Shown here one piece after another: positions 1-6,907 of a stretch of DNA of 17,940 nt. The notes under the pieces were generated by a model. The model made no database searches. It was not told the DNA's origin and saw only the letters and a program-made list of their open reading frames with translations. This DNA is from CAZNUP01 sp964609775 (GTDB lineage Bacteria; Patescibacteriota; Microgenomatia; JAMCZE01), in contig CAZSSJ010000020.1 of the NCBI GenBank assembly GCA_964609775.1, positions 1 through 17,940 of the forward strand, written 5' to 3'. The stretch's first letter is position 1, and each line of letters begins with the position of its first letter. The position numbers were made by a program, and so were the translations under genes.

Positions 1-200
1 GTGGAAAATTGATCTCCTAAATTCCTTGGGACACTAAATGATCGAAGTCAGGAATGAATTACTTTACAGCTGCAGCTGGTGCAGTCGTCGGCGGTGCTAT
101 TGTGACCAAGTTCGGCTTCGACCCGCTGTTTTTAATTATGGGAGTTTTGAGTGTGGCAAGTGGGGTTTATATCTATCGTCTTCCCCGAAAAGTCCTTTAG
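1..200 (+). pseudogene. MFS transporter, C-terminal fragment, frame-broken
   Basis: The last 48 codons, read from ATG 54 to the TAG at 198-200, encode two hydrophobic helices rich in Gly and Ala (around TAAAGAVVGGAIVTKFGF and LFLIMGVLSVASGVYIY). They end in a basic tail, which is typical of the final transmembrane pair of a major facilitator permease. The preceding residues lie in another frame (positions 13-54, reading SPKFLGTLNDRSQE). Restoring one G after position 56 gives ...RSQEWNYFT..., which matches the charged loop plus E-W seen before the last helices in such transporters. A TGA at 10-12 in that upstream frame means a second break may exist. The gene runs off the left edge and its last two bases overlap the convergent FemAB gene. 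It is either a decayed gene or low-quality sequence at a contig end. The substrate is unknown. Confidence 0.55.
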
Positions 201-1132
201 AATCTGTCGCCAAAACTGAAAAGCAATTTAACTAGCGGATTGTAATATTTCGTATAACTTCCCGGATATTCCACCACTTTTCCGCCCCACCCCATTTTAA
301 ACGTTGTGAACCCCTGCCAGTTCTGTGTCATTTTGGGAAACCGCTCGTCATGGATTCCTTCCAGGTCGAGATATTTCAGACCTAATTTCTTGCAATAACG
401 TATGCTTTCCCACAAAAGCAGATACGCCGCCCCCATTTTCCTTCCCTCCCGGGTCAGTGCCGCATACATATAGTGCGCCGTGTCACCCTCCCAAATAATA
501 AAAGCACCTCCCAACGTCTTTTGTAAGAGGTCCTCTTGCAAAGGCTGATGAAAAGCTCCATAGGCAATTAGAAGGTGGGCATTATTTGGTTGGAAGCTTT
601 TCCAGAGCGAAGTGACCTCTTTTTTAATCGGCACTTGCCATTTCCCAATTTTCATCGTTTCTCTAAGTAGACTGTAAAAAAGCTCTATATCATACGACCT
701 TTTCACAAAGCCTTTAAAGGGGTGGCCTTTCAAGCTCGCAAAGCCCACCCCTTGTAAAACTTGCTGGGCTTTCCGGATTTCATACCGTGTGTCTTTAGAG
801 AGCGATTCTAGAGTCGTTGTAAGTAAATTAAGAACCAGAGTTTTTGAAGACAGAAGCGGCCAACCGTCAGGCTCAAAACCTAAGTTTCTTAAGTAACTTA
901 AGTCTTCTAAAATGATAGAAGGCTCGAATTTCACGAACAAAGCGTGGTGTTTTCGGGCGATCTCACCAAGTTTTCCAAAATCAACCTCTTCTGGCCGTTG
1001 GACTTTAATCACTGACCAATAGGAAAAGATGGGGAAGTGGCGGATGAAAACGTTTGCCCTTCCGGCCGTTTTCACTTGCCAGCCAAGAACCTTCATATAT
1101 TTTGAATAATTTGGGCACTGTCGAATGTCCAT
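197..1132 (-). CDS. FemAB/FemX-like peptidoglycan bridge aminoacyltransferase (second of a tandem pair)
   Basis: A 311-residue protein of the FemABX group. These soluble cytoplasmic enzymes use aminoacyl-tRNA to add amino acids to the stem peptide of lipid II. Supporting features are the TRYEIRKAQQ segment (near residue 115), which matches the basic K/TRYNIRKA motif of the family. The C-terminal GNAT-like half contains GGAFIIWEGDTAHYMYAA, then GAAYLLLWESIRYCKKLGLKYLDLEG, and ends in TTFKMGWGGKVVEYPGSY. The C-terminal F-K-x-G-x-G-G-K is a hallmark. Its ATG lies 8 nt after the TGA of the preceding paralogue and has no visible Shine-Dalgarno site, so it is presumably co-transcribed with that gene. 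The TAA stop overlaps the end of the convergent MFS fragment. The amino acid added cannot be read from the sequence. Confidence 0.82.
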   Translation of the reverse strand: MDIRQCPNYSKYMKVLGWQVKTAGRANVFIRHFPIFSYWSVIKVQRPEEVDFGKLGEIARKHHALFVKFEPSIILEDLSYLRNLGFEPDGWPLLSSKTLVLNLLTTTLESLSKDTRYEIRKAQQVLQGVGFASLKGHPFKGFVKRSYDIELFYSLLRETMKIGKWQVPIKKEVTSLWKSFQPNNAHLLIAYGAFHQPLQEDLLQKTLGGAFIIWEGDTAHYMYAALTREGRKMGAAYLLLWESIRYCKKLGLKYLDLEGIHDERFPKMTQNWQGFTTFKMGWGGKVVEYPGSYTKYYNPLVKLLFSFGDRF

Positions 1133-1140
1133 GTTTCAGG

Positions 1141-2166
1141 TCACTTAAGTCTCTTAAGAAACTTAAGCAGGAACCACCGAAGAGAATCGACTGCCATCAA
1201 AGGCTGGTAAAGCGGGGAGAAGGGAACATCAATTGTTTCTGGAAAATCAACCTCTTTTCCGCCAAGTCCTGATTTCAACCGGTAGAATCCCCACCAGGGA
1301 TCGTCCTGCGTGGGGGAATTTTTATAACTTCCCCAGAGATCATAAGTCTTGCACCCAAGTCTTTTTCCCAGTTTCATGGCTTCAAAATGAAGCAGTTGGG
1401 GAGCCATATAATGTCGAAACTCATGATTCGATCCACCATAAGGATAGTACAAAAAGTCTTTGAAACGAAAGAGCATGATTGCGGCAATGGGGGAATTAGT
1501 CCCAGAAGACCCATGGGCCACATGAGGACCATTCGCCGAAAGAAGGTAAACCATATTAGCTGGCCTTAAAACACCCCACAACTTTCGATAGTAATCGGCC
1601 GTATGTGAGTAAAATTTCTGCCGCTTCTCGGTATCTTCCAATAATTTAATAAAACTCTCCAGGGCCTCCGGAGAATTCTCCTCCCGCACCAGTACTCCCT
1701 TTTTCTGCGCCAAGCGAATGTTATACCGCGTTTTCTCATGCATCTGCGACAGAAGTTCTTCTTCGGATTGTGTCAGATCAATATAAATTGTATGTCTTGG
1801 TAAGATCGGTTTTCCTTGTACACCCAGTGGTAGGTCGCAATCCGGCTTGCCCGGAGCGAAGTCGAAGGGTTCCATTTTCAAAAAAACTGCTTTTTCTTTC
1901 CGGCAAAATTGTTTAATTTCCTCTAATTCTTGAGCCTCAGGGATTGGCCCTCTGGGCAAGTAGGCAACGGTATAGGAAGGCAGGTGAGGAACTTTAGAAA
2001 ACATAATCTGCCAGACCTTAACTAACCTGCCGTCTTCCAAAGACCCCAGACGCAGTATCTGCTTAATACTCGGCGTCTGTTTTCGAAACTCCCCCCACTC
2101 CCAGGATTGAGTAATATGATTGGCAAGTGAGTCTACTTTTTCTGGGTCGGCAATCTCTTTAATCAT
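1141..2166 (-). CDS. FemAB/FemX-like peptidoglycan bridge aminoacyltransferase (first of a tandem pair)
   Basis: A 341-residue FemABX-type protein. It contains HEKTRYNIRLAQKKGV in the middle, the core SPIAAIMLFRFKDFLYYPYGGS, then QLLHFEAMKLGKRLGCKTYDLWGSY, and the terminal FYRLKSGLGGKEVDFP, all in family order. It is the promoter-proximal member of a two-gene minus-strand unit. The two proteins are clearly diverged, so they may add successive residues of an interpeptide bridge, as FemA and FemB do; that is inference. Residues near MEPFDFAPGKPDCDLPLG are encoded partly by a 20-nt palindrome-like repeat (1850-1869) that recurs next to the recombinase. They look like an in-frame insertion between the two halves of the fold. 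The ATG lies about 8 nt after an extended -10 motif, so the mRNA is probably leaderless. Confidence 0.83.
   Translation of the reverse strand: MIKEIADPEKVDSLANHITQSWEWGEFRKQTPSIKQILRLGSLEDGRLVKVWQIMFSKVPHLPSYTVAYLPRGPIPEAQELEEIKQFCRKEKAVFLKMEPFDFAPGKPDCDLPLGVQGKPILPRHTIYIDLTQSEEELLSQMHEKTRYNIRLAQKKGVLVREENSPEALESFIKLLEDTEKRQKFYSHTADYYRKLWGVLRPANMVYLLSANGPHVAHGSSGTNSPIAAIMLFRFKDFLYYPYGGSNHEFRHYMAPQLLHFEAMKLGKRLGCKTYDLWGSYKNSPTQDDPWWGFYRLKSGLGGKEVDFPETIDVPFSPLYQPLMAVDSLRWFLLKFLKRLK
1850..1869. repeat. REP-like imperfect palindrome inside a FemAB gene
   Basis: The + strand reads CCCGGAGCGAAGTCGAAGGG. It matches CACTGAGCGGCGTCGAAGTG at 16292-16311 at 15 of 20 positions, sharing the GAGCG..GTCGAAG core, and both copies are preceded by GCTT. 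From memory, CTGAGC...GTCGAAG elements are dispersed widely in bacterial genomes. Here the element is in frame and encodes the peptide PFDFAPG. Confidence 0.5.
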
Positions 2167-2174
2167 TGTTCCAA

Positions 2175-2200
2175 ATTATCCCATTTTTGTTGCACTCTTA
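2175..2200 (-). promoter_or_regulatory. Extended -10 promoter for the FemAB pair
   Basis: Read on the minus strand, GATAAT (positions 2180 to 2175) is preceded by TGG, giving a TGn extended -10. It ends 8 nt before the ATG at 2166, so transcription would begin at or next to the start codon. No convincing -35 is visible and there is no Shine-Dalgarno site. Confidence 0.45.
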
Positions 2201-2219
2201 CCACAAAATGTGCTACGCT
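2190..2219 (+). promoter_or_regulatory. Promoter for the actin-like/baseplate-J-like gene
   Basis: TTGCAC at 2190-2195, an 18-nt spacer, then TGC-TACGCT with the -10 at 2214-2219. The ATG at 2227 is 7 nt further on, so the transcript is probably leaderless. It overlaps the divergent FemAB promoter in a 60-nt intergenic region. Confidence 0.45.
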
Positions 2220-2226
2220 TTCTCCG

Positions 2227-4521
2227 ATGGACCTTTCTAAGGTTTTTTCTCCTATTCTTTCCAAAGTCGGTCAAGGGACACCAAAAGAAGACTATTTTTT
2301 GGCGGTCAAAATTTCTTCCTCTCAAGTTCTGGCAACCTCCTGGAAAGTGGCTGAAGGAAAAGTTGCCATCGGTCAAATCCATTCTGCCAGAATTGAAGGA
2401 AATGATTTCGACAGTCTTCTCAAAGCCGCTGACAAAGTTGTTTCTCAGGCGGGGAGCACAGGTTCGGTCGAGATCAATAAAGTCATTTTTGCTGTCCCTG
2501 AAAGCTGGGTTTCTGAGGGGAAAATAGCCCCAGCCCATCTGCCGAATCTCCGCCGGATTTGTCAACAGCTTGACTTAACTCCCCTCGGATATGTCGTCCT
2601 TTCCGAAGCTCTCGACAGTTTCTTCAAAGAAGCTGAAGGCGCTCCTCTAACCGCTATTCTCGTTGAACTAGACGGTCGCTCCAGTGCTCTGACCATTTAT
2701 CGTGCCGGAAAAAGTCTCGGTACCGCCCCCCTTCTTCAAAACAGCGACTCACCTGAGGCCATTGTCGCCGCTCTTGAAAACGCTCTCAAACAATTCACTG
2801 ACTTAGAAGCTCTGCCGGCTCGCATCATTATCTATGATGGCAAATCCCAACTGGACGCTCTTTCCCAGAAGATTACCGCTCATCCTTGGACGGGACGGCT
2901 TCCCTTTTTACATTTCCCCCGAGTGGAAATTCTCCCCAGCGACTTTGTCATCAAGGCTGTGGCTGCATCCGGCGCTGTTCAGATGGGAGCATCGCTCAAC
3001 ATTAGTGAGTTGGCTGTTTCGAGCCCAAAAATTGTCCCGCCAAGGCCCGAAATTCGTCCCGAAGAAAGCCAACAAGCGACAAGGGAATCCGAGGCTGAAC
3101 TTCGGGAAGTTTCCGCCCAAGAGGCCGGGTTTGCCCTCGACGCTGATTTTAGTGAAGTCACGCTCCCCGTCAAGTCACCTCCCTCACCAGCCAACGGGTC
3201 TGCTGAATTTACCCCCCTGCCGCCGCCCGTGATTGAAAAACGCCCTGATCAAACGACTGATCAAACGTCAAAAAAAGAAAGACGACACCCTCTCAATCTA
3301 GTCGGCGCCACATCGTTTTTGACCACTATCCCAAAAACCCTTTTCCGCTCTCTTCCGCAGCCTTCACCTCCATCCTCGCTCAAACCTCCTCCAAAACTAA
3401 TCCCGCTTCTCGGCGTCACTCTTTTGGTGTTAATTCTTGGCTTTGCTGGAATTTTCTATTTTCTTCCCAAAGCCACCGTCACTCTCACTCTCGCTCTCAA
3501 GAACTTCGATCACGAGATGGAGCTTGCTGTCCAAACAAACGGGTCCAGCTCCTCTGACCAAAAAGTCATCACTGGTGAATTTTTGGAAGTTGCGGAAATT
3601 GGCACCAAAAAAGGCATTGCCAGCGGTCGAAAAACCGTTGGGGAGAAGGCTAAGGGGAATGTCACCATTTATAGTGTTGCCGGAGTGAAATCATTTGTTG
3701 CCGGTACGACGATCACTTCTCCCGATGGTCTAAAATTCACTCTTGATCGTGACGTTTCCGTCGCTTCTGGCGATGCCATTACCCCCGCCACCGTCAGTGT
3801 TGGTGTCACGGCGAGCAATATTGGTGCGACCCATAATCTTTCCTCCGGAACAAAATTCACCGTTGCTTCTCTTTCCTCGTCAGACTATCTGGCTAAAAAT
3901 GACTCGGCCTTTTCCGGCGGCAGCAGCCGCGAGGCTACAATTGTCACTAAAGCTGATCAGGATCGACTGTCCGCCACCCTTTCCGCCGAGCTTTCCGCCA
4001 AAGCTCAAGAAGATCTTCAAGCTAAACTCGCCCCGGCCCAAACTCTCCTTCCCACAGCGATCACCTCCGAAGTTTCTAAAAAGAAATTCTCTAAAGATGT
4101 CGACGCGGAGGCTGAAACTTTAAGCCTGGACATGACCATGAACTTTAAAGGCGTGATCTTTTCCACCGGTGAAGCTATCGGGCTATTCAAACAGGAGTTT
4201 TCTTCAGACATTCCCGACGGCTACACCCTGACACCCGAAGAAAGCAGCCTGACCGTTCACCAGGTCACCGTGGACAAAAAAGGTGCCATCAAGCTGGATC
4301 TTGGTCTTTCATCAAAACTGGCCCCCCACCTTAACCTTGAGGATGCTCAAAGTCGTGTCACCGGTAAAAGCATCAAACAAGCCAAGGCCAGTCTTTCTTC
4401 TCTTCCCGGGGTAAGCCACATTGACGTCACCATTACCCCGCGGATATTTCAGAAATTCATTGACGCCACCGTCCTTCCGTGGAAAAAAGACAATATCCAA
4501 ATCGAAGTCATCACGGAATAA
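2227..4521 (+). CDS. Membrane protein: actin/PilM-like N-terminal domain, one TM helix, baseplate-J-like C-terminal region
   Basis: A 764-residue protein. Residues ~20-250 resemble an FtsA/PilM-type actin fold: a KISSSQVLATSWKV opening, a KVIFAVPESWVSEGKIAP strand-loop and an AILVELDGRSSALTIYRAGK phosphate-loop-like hairpin. I see no clear nucleotide-binding signature. Residues ~255-390 are a Pro- and charge-rich linker. A single hydrophobic helix spans residues 391-413. From there to the end the chain is Thr/Ser/Val-rich and beta-type (KATVTLTLALKNF, GNVTIYSVAGVKSFVAGTTITS). This resembles proteins annotated as baseplate J/gp47-like, and the segment likely lies outside the membrane. The arrangement suggests cytoplasmic assembly coupled to a surface structure. 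Function is unknown; the protein looks like a lineage-specific Microgenomates family. It ends 17 nt before the likely sortase start. Confidence 0.6.
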   Translation: MDLSKVFSPILSKVGQGTPKEDYFLAVKISSSQVLATSWKVAEGKVAIGQIHSARIEGNDFDSLLKAADKVVSQAGSTGSVEINKVIFAVPESWVSEGKIAPAHLPNLRRICQQLDLTPLGYVVLSEALDSFFKEAEGAPLTAILVELDGRSSALTIYRAGKSLGTAPLLQNSDSPEAIVAALENALKQFTDLEALPARIIIYDGKSQLDALSQKITAHPWTGRLPFLHFPRVEILPSDFVIKAVAASGAVQMGASLNISELAVSSPKIVPPRPEIRPEESQQATRESEAELREVSAQEAGFALDADFSEVTLPVKSPPSPANGSAEFTPLPPPVIEKRPDQTTDQTSKKERRHPLNLVGATSFLTTIPKTLFRSLPQPSPPSSLKPPPKLIPLLGVTLLVLILGFAGIFYFLPKATVTLTLALKNFDHEMELAVQTNGSSSSDQKVITGEFLEVAEIGTKKGIASGRKTVGEKAKGNVTIYSVAGVKSFVAGTTITSPDGLKFTLDRDVSVASGDAITPATVSVGVTASNIGATHNLSSGTKFTVASLSSSDYLAKNDSAFSGGSSREATIVTKADQDRLSATLSAELSAKAQEDLQAKLAPAQTLLPTAITSEVSKKKFSKDVDAEAETLSLDMTMNFKGVIFSTGEAIGLFKQEFSSDIPDGYTLTPEESSLTVHQVTVDKKGAIKLDLGLSSKLAPHLNLEDAQSRVTGKSIKQAKASLSSLPGVSHIDVTITPRIFQKFIDATVLPWKKDNIQIEVITE

Positions 4522-4538
4522 CTTTGGCCCTTAACTTT

Positions 4539-5327
4539 ATGGCCTTATATTGCTACATTAAAAAACCAAATCAAAGAAGTATCCTCTCCCGCCTTCCCAG
4601 ACCTTCCCGTCATCAGTCCCGCCTTTCCCGAAAAACCGTTGGCGTCATTGCCAGCCTTTGTTTTTTTGCTGGCCTTTTTTTGGTTGGCCAGGTTGCCTAT
4701 CCCATTCTTGGCTGGTATCTTTTCGTCCTGCCCGGCTACTCAGAAAAAATTGTCTCGCCGCTTTCTTCCTCATTTCCCCTAGCCCGTTCGTTAATTACAC
4801 CTCAAGAGGTCAAAGCTCAGGAGACTCCTAATCCGACTAGCACCAGTGATGACTCCTATAAAATCTCCACCTGGTTTGTGGGCTTGCCTAGTAAGAATGT
4901 TCCGAAAAGCAATCTGAAGGTCTATAATCTTTCTATCCCGAAATTAAAGATTGACGCAGCCACAGTGGAAATTGGCGGCGAAGATCTGAAAAAATCTCTT
5001 ATCGCCTGGCCAACTTCGGCCCCTCCCGGAAATTATGGCAACAACATCATCTTCGGCCATTCGGAACTGCCGCAGTTTGCCTCGCCCCGAAACTACAGTG
5101 GCATTTTCACCCACCTCATGGATCTGGCTGAAGGCGACGACATCCTCGTCGACTATGACGGCGTCCGCTACAAATACACAGTCACTGATAAAAAAGTTGT
5201 CTCCCCGACGGACCTGTCTGTCTTAGAACAACGTTTTGATTCCGCCTACATCACTCTCATCACCTGTCTCCCCCCCGGAACCGTCCTGATGCGCGGCATC
5301 GTGCAGGGCACCTTGGCACAAATCTAG
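4539..5327 (+). CDS. Class E-like sortase (membrane-anchored transpeptidase)
   Basis: Sortases are extracytoplasmic cysteine transpeptidases that cut a sorting motif and join the protein to the wall or to another protein. With the ATG at 4539 the product has 262 residues. An in-frame ATG at 4479 would overlap the upstream gene by 43 nt and add a non-hydrophobic leader, so I prefer 4539. After a basic N-terminus comes a hydrophobic segment (VGVIASLCFFAGLFLVGQVA), then a Ser/Thr/Pro linker and the sortase barrel. The catalytic triad is visible: His174 in IIFGHSELP, Cys243 in LITCLPPGT and Arg252 in LMRGIV. The TLITC-x-P-x-G-T sequence is typical of class E and related sortases. No LPxTG-type substrate is encoded in this window. 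Confidence 0.85.
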   Translation: MALYCYIKKPNQRSILSRLPRPSRHQSRLSRKTVGVIASLCFFAGLFLVGQVAYPILGWYLFVLPGYSEKIVSPLSSSFPLARSLITPQEVKAQETPNPTSTSDDSYKISTWFVGLPSKNVPKSNLKVYNLSIPKLKIDAATVEIGGEDLKKSLIAWPTSAPPGNYGNNIIFGHSELPQFASPRNYSGIFTHLMDLAEGDDILVDYDGVRYKYTVTDKKVVSPTDLSVLEQRFDSAYITLITCLPPGTVLMRGIVQGTLAQI

Positions 5328-5342
5328 AAAACACGTTAAAAT
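5313..5342 (+). promoter_or_regulatory. Promoter for ruvX, leaderless layout
   Basis: TTGGCA (5313-5318), an 18-nt spacer and TAAAAT (5337-5342). The spacer crosses the sortase stop codon. The GTG start of ruvX is 7 nt after the -10 and lacks a Shine-Dalgarno site, so the mRNA probably begins at the start codon. Confidence 0.45.
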
Positions 5343-5349
5343 ACCTCTT

Positions 5350-5727
5350 GTGCTATTAGGCATTGACTATGGTTTGAGGAACATCGGCTTGGCTGTTTCG
5401 GAGGGGGATTTTGCAACTCCAATTGGTACTGTCAAGGTAAAGAATGTCAAAGAAGCCCTCACTGCCGTGAGTCAAATCGTTAGTAAGTGGGACATCAGCA
5501 AAATCGTCGTTGGCGTTTCTGAAGGGAAAAGCAAGGCTAGCGCCCTCGCTTTTGGCACCAAATTGAAATCTATGCTAACATTACCTCTAGACTACATTGA
5601 CGAAACTTTAAGTTCTCACGAGGCCCGGACTCTGAGGACTAAAAACAGACTGGAAAAAGACAAGGAGCACGCTCAGGCCGCCGCCGTCATATTACAAAGA
5701 TGGTTAGATAGCCGAAGTGAGATTTGA
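5350..5727 (+). CDS. ruvX: RuvX/YqgF-family RNase H-fold nuclease
   Basis: A 125-residue protein of the YqgF/RuvX family, linked to Holliday-junction resolution and to 16S rRNA 5'-end processing. The start is a GTG (5350). The opening LLGIDYGLRNIGLAVSE carries the first catalytic Asp (residue 6) and the GxRxIGLA loop. KIVVGVSEG matches strand 4, and YIDETLSSHEA carries the second acidic residue. The final helix reads KEHAQAAAVILQRWLD. The usual Asp of the DxxAA motif is not obvious there: His aligns with it and Glu is one residue earlier, so the third metal ligand may be shifted. It starts 22 nt after the sortase stop and is followed by a hairpin-rich spacer of 66 nt. Confidence 0.87.
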   Translation: MLLGIDYGLRNIGLAVSEGDFATPIGTVKVKNVKEALTAVSQIVSKWDISKIVVGVSEGKSKASALAFGTKLKSMLTLPLDYIDETLSSHEARTLRTKNRLEKDKEHAQAAAVILQRWLDSRSEI

Positions 5728-5732
5728 GAGTT

Positions 5733-5780
5733 GAGAGGTGAGAAGCCGATTGGCTTCTCCCTTATCCCTTCTCACCTCTC
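5733..5780 (+). promoter_or_regulatory. Competing hairpins between ruvX and the zinc-ribbon gene
   Basis: GAGAGGTGAGAA (5733-5744) pairs perfectly with TTCTCACCTCTC (5769-5780), 12 bp. Inside it, GAGAAGCC (5740-5747) pairs perfectly with GGCTTCTC (5752-5759) around a GATT loop. The two stems share GAGAA, so they compete unless the outer stem shortens to 7 bp. No U-tract follows, so this is not a classical terminator. It could be an attenuator, an RNA-processing site or a dispersed repeat. Confidence 0.5.
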
Positions 5781-5793
5781 CCTTCTAATAATC

Positions 5794-5973
5794 ATGTTTA
5801 AAAATCTCATCTCCCCAGTCCAAGCGTGGCTTCTCTCTCAAGGAAAATGTGTCGGTTGCGGCACCCCGCTTGTTAAAGGTAGAAGAAACGGTCCTAAAGT
5901 CACTTGCAAATGCAAGCGAATCTACATTGAAGAAAATGGCAAATATCGCCGCGCCCGTCTTGAGGAGGTCTAA
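5794..5973 (+). CDS. Small zinc-ribbon protein upstream of mltG
   Basis: A 59-residue protein from ATG 5794. An upstream GTG-type extension would read through the hairpins and is unlikely. It contains CVGCG and, 18 residues later, CKC, giving a likely four-ligand C-x2-C...C-x-C zinc ribbon, in a strongly basic sequence (KGRRNGPK, KYRRARLEE). Its last codons carry the Shine-Dalgarno site of mltG, and its TAA lies one base before the TTG of that gene, so the two are likely translationally coupled. Function is unknown; a nucleic-acid-binding role is plausible. A TCTAAT hexamer at 5784-5789 could be a -10, but it sits rather close to the ATG. Confidence 0.6.
   Translation: MFKNLISPVQAWLLSQGKCVGCGTPLVKGRRNGPKVTCKCKRIYIEENGKYRRARLEEV
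5962..5969 (+). promoter_or_regulatory. Strong Shine-Dalgarno site that sets the mltG start
   Basis: GAGGAGGT lies 5 nt before TTG 5975. Longer in-frame starts (5849, or ATG 5936) lie deep inside the zinc-ribbon gene and lack such a site, so TTG 5975 is the best start. Confidence 0.75.
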
Positions 5974-5974
5974 G

Positions 5975-6901
5975 TTGAGAAAAGTTGCCGCCACCATCTT
6001 TATCCTCCTCTTTTGTCTCGTTGTCGCCGTCATCTGGTGGAATGTCTCGCTCACCCCGTTAAATCCCCTCGATAAATCAACAAAAACCTTCACTGTCTCC
6101 AGAGGCGATGGCGTTCGCGAGGTTGCCAAGAAGCTTCGTGATCAAAGCATCATTCGTGACCAGGTCGCTTTCTTCCTTCTTGTTAAAAAACTAGGCATCG
6201 AGAAAAACATTCAAGCAGGAACTTTTGCTCTCTCACCGTCAATGTCAGCGGGGGAGATTGCTGCAGGACTCCAGGTTGGTAAGGAAGACACAAAAATAAC
6301 CATCCCCGAAGGTTGGCGGACTGAGCAAATTCTTGAATATCTTGAAAAGAACAGTTTTGCTGCTACCCAGTCCGCCGCCGTTTTTGCCCGTTCTGAGGGT
6401 TACTATTTTCCAGACACCTATCTTGTCCCCAAACAAATAACCGCCAATCAGATCTTTGCCCTTATGAGAGACAATTTTGGTCAGAAAGTTTCCTTCCCGG
6501 TCACGCGTGAGCAGCTGATTATTGCTTCCTTAGTGGAACGAGAGGCTAAGAACACTCCCGACAGGCCTCTTGTCGCTAGCGTCATCTATAATCGTTTACA
6601 AAGTGGTATGGCTCTGGACATTGACGCGACAGTCCAATATGCCATTGGCTATACTCATTCAGACGGCTGGTGGAAAAAAGAACTGACTCCATCAGATATC
6701 AAATTTAAGTCTCCTTATAACACCTACCAAAACCCCGGCCTCCCCCCCGGCCCTATCTGCAATCCCGGCCTTTCTGCCATCCAAGCCGCAATTAACCCGG
6801 CAACGACCGACTACTATTTCTATCTCTCCGACAAATCCGGCCAAATGCACTATGCCCGCACCCTCTCCGAGCACAACCAGAACATCCAAAAATATCTGTA
6901 G
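5975..6901 (+). CDS. mltG: MltG-type endolytic murein transglycosylase (YceG-like)
   Basis: MltG cleaves nascent peptidoglycan strands at the membrane and acts as a terminase for glycan chains. From TTG 5975 the product is 308 residues. It opens with a basic stub and one transmembrane helix (VAATIFILLFCLVVAVIWW), then a LysM-like segment (FTVSRGDGVREVAKKLRDQSII) and the YceG domain. Family motifs are ITIPEGWRTEQILEYL, EGYYFPDTY, IIASLVEREA with the expected catalytic Glu at residue 188, SVIYNRLQSGMALDIDATVQY, and the closing NTYQNPGLPPGPICNPGLSAI. It is complete and of usual length. It follows the zinc-ribbon gene without a gap and ends 6 nt before the next gene. With the FemAB pair and the sortase it makes this an envelope-building neighbourhood. 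Confidence 0.92.
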   Translation: MRKVAATIFILLFCLVVAVIWWNVSLTPLNPLDKSTKTFTVSRGDGVREVAKKLRDQSIIRDQVAFFLLVKKLGIEKNIQAGTFALSPSMSAGEIAAGLQVGKEDTKITIPEGWRTEQILEYLEKNSFAATQSAAVFARSEGYYFPDTYLVPKQITANQIFALMRDNFGQKVSFPVTREQLIIASLVEREAKNTPDRPLVASVIYNRLQSGMALDIDATVQYAIGYTHSDGWWKKELTPSDIKFKSPYNTYQNPGLPPGPICNPGLSAIQAAINPATTDYYFYLSDKSGQMHYARTLSEHNQNIQKYL

Positions 6902-6907
6902 TCTCCC

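Noticed and set aside
38..235. A 65-codon ORF at the left edge as a gene
   Set aside because: Its peptide has no family character. The neighbouring frame gives clear MFS helices that end at 200.
4479..4538. ATG 4479 as the sortase start
   Set aside because: It overlaps the upstream gene by 43 nt and adds residues with no signal-peptide character.
5849..5974. A longer mltG reading frame from ATG 5849 or 5936
   Set aside because: It would lie inside the zinc-ribbon gene. TTG 5975 has a strong Shine-Dalgarno site and puts the membrane helix at the N-terminus.
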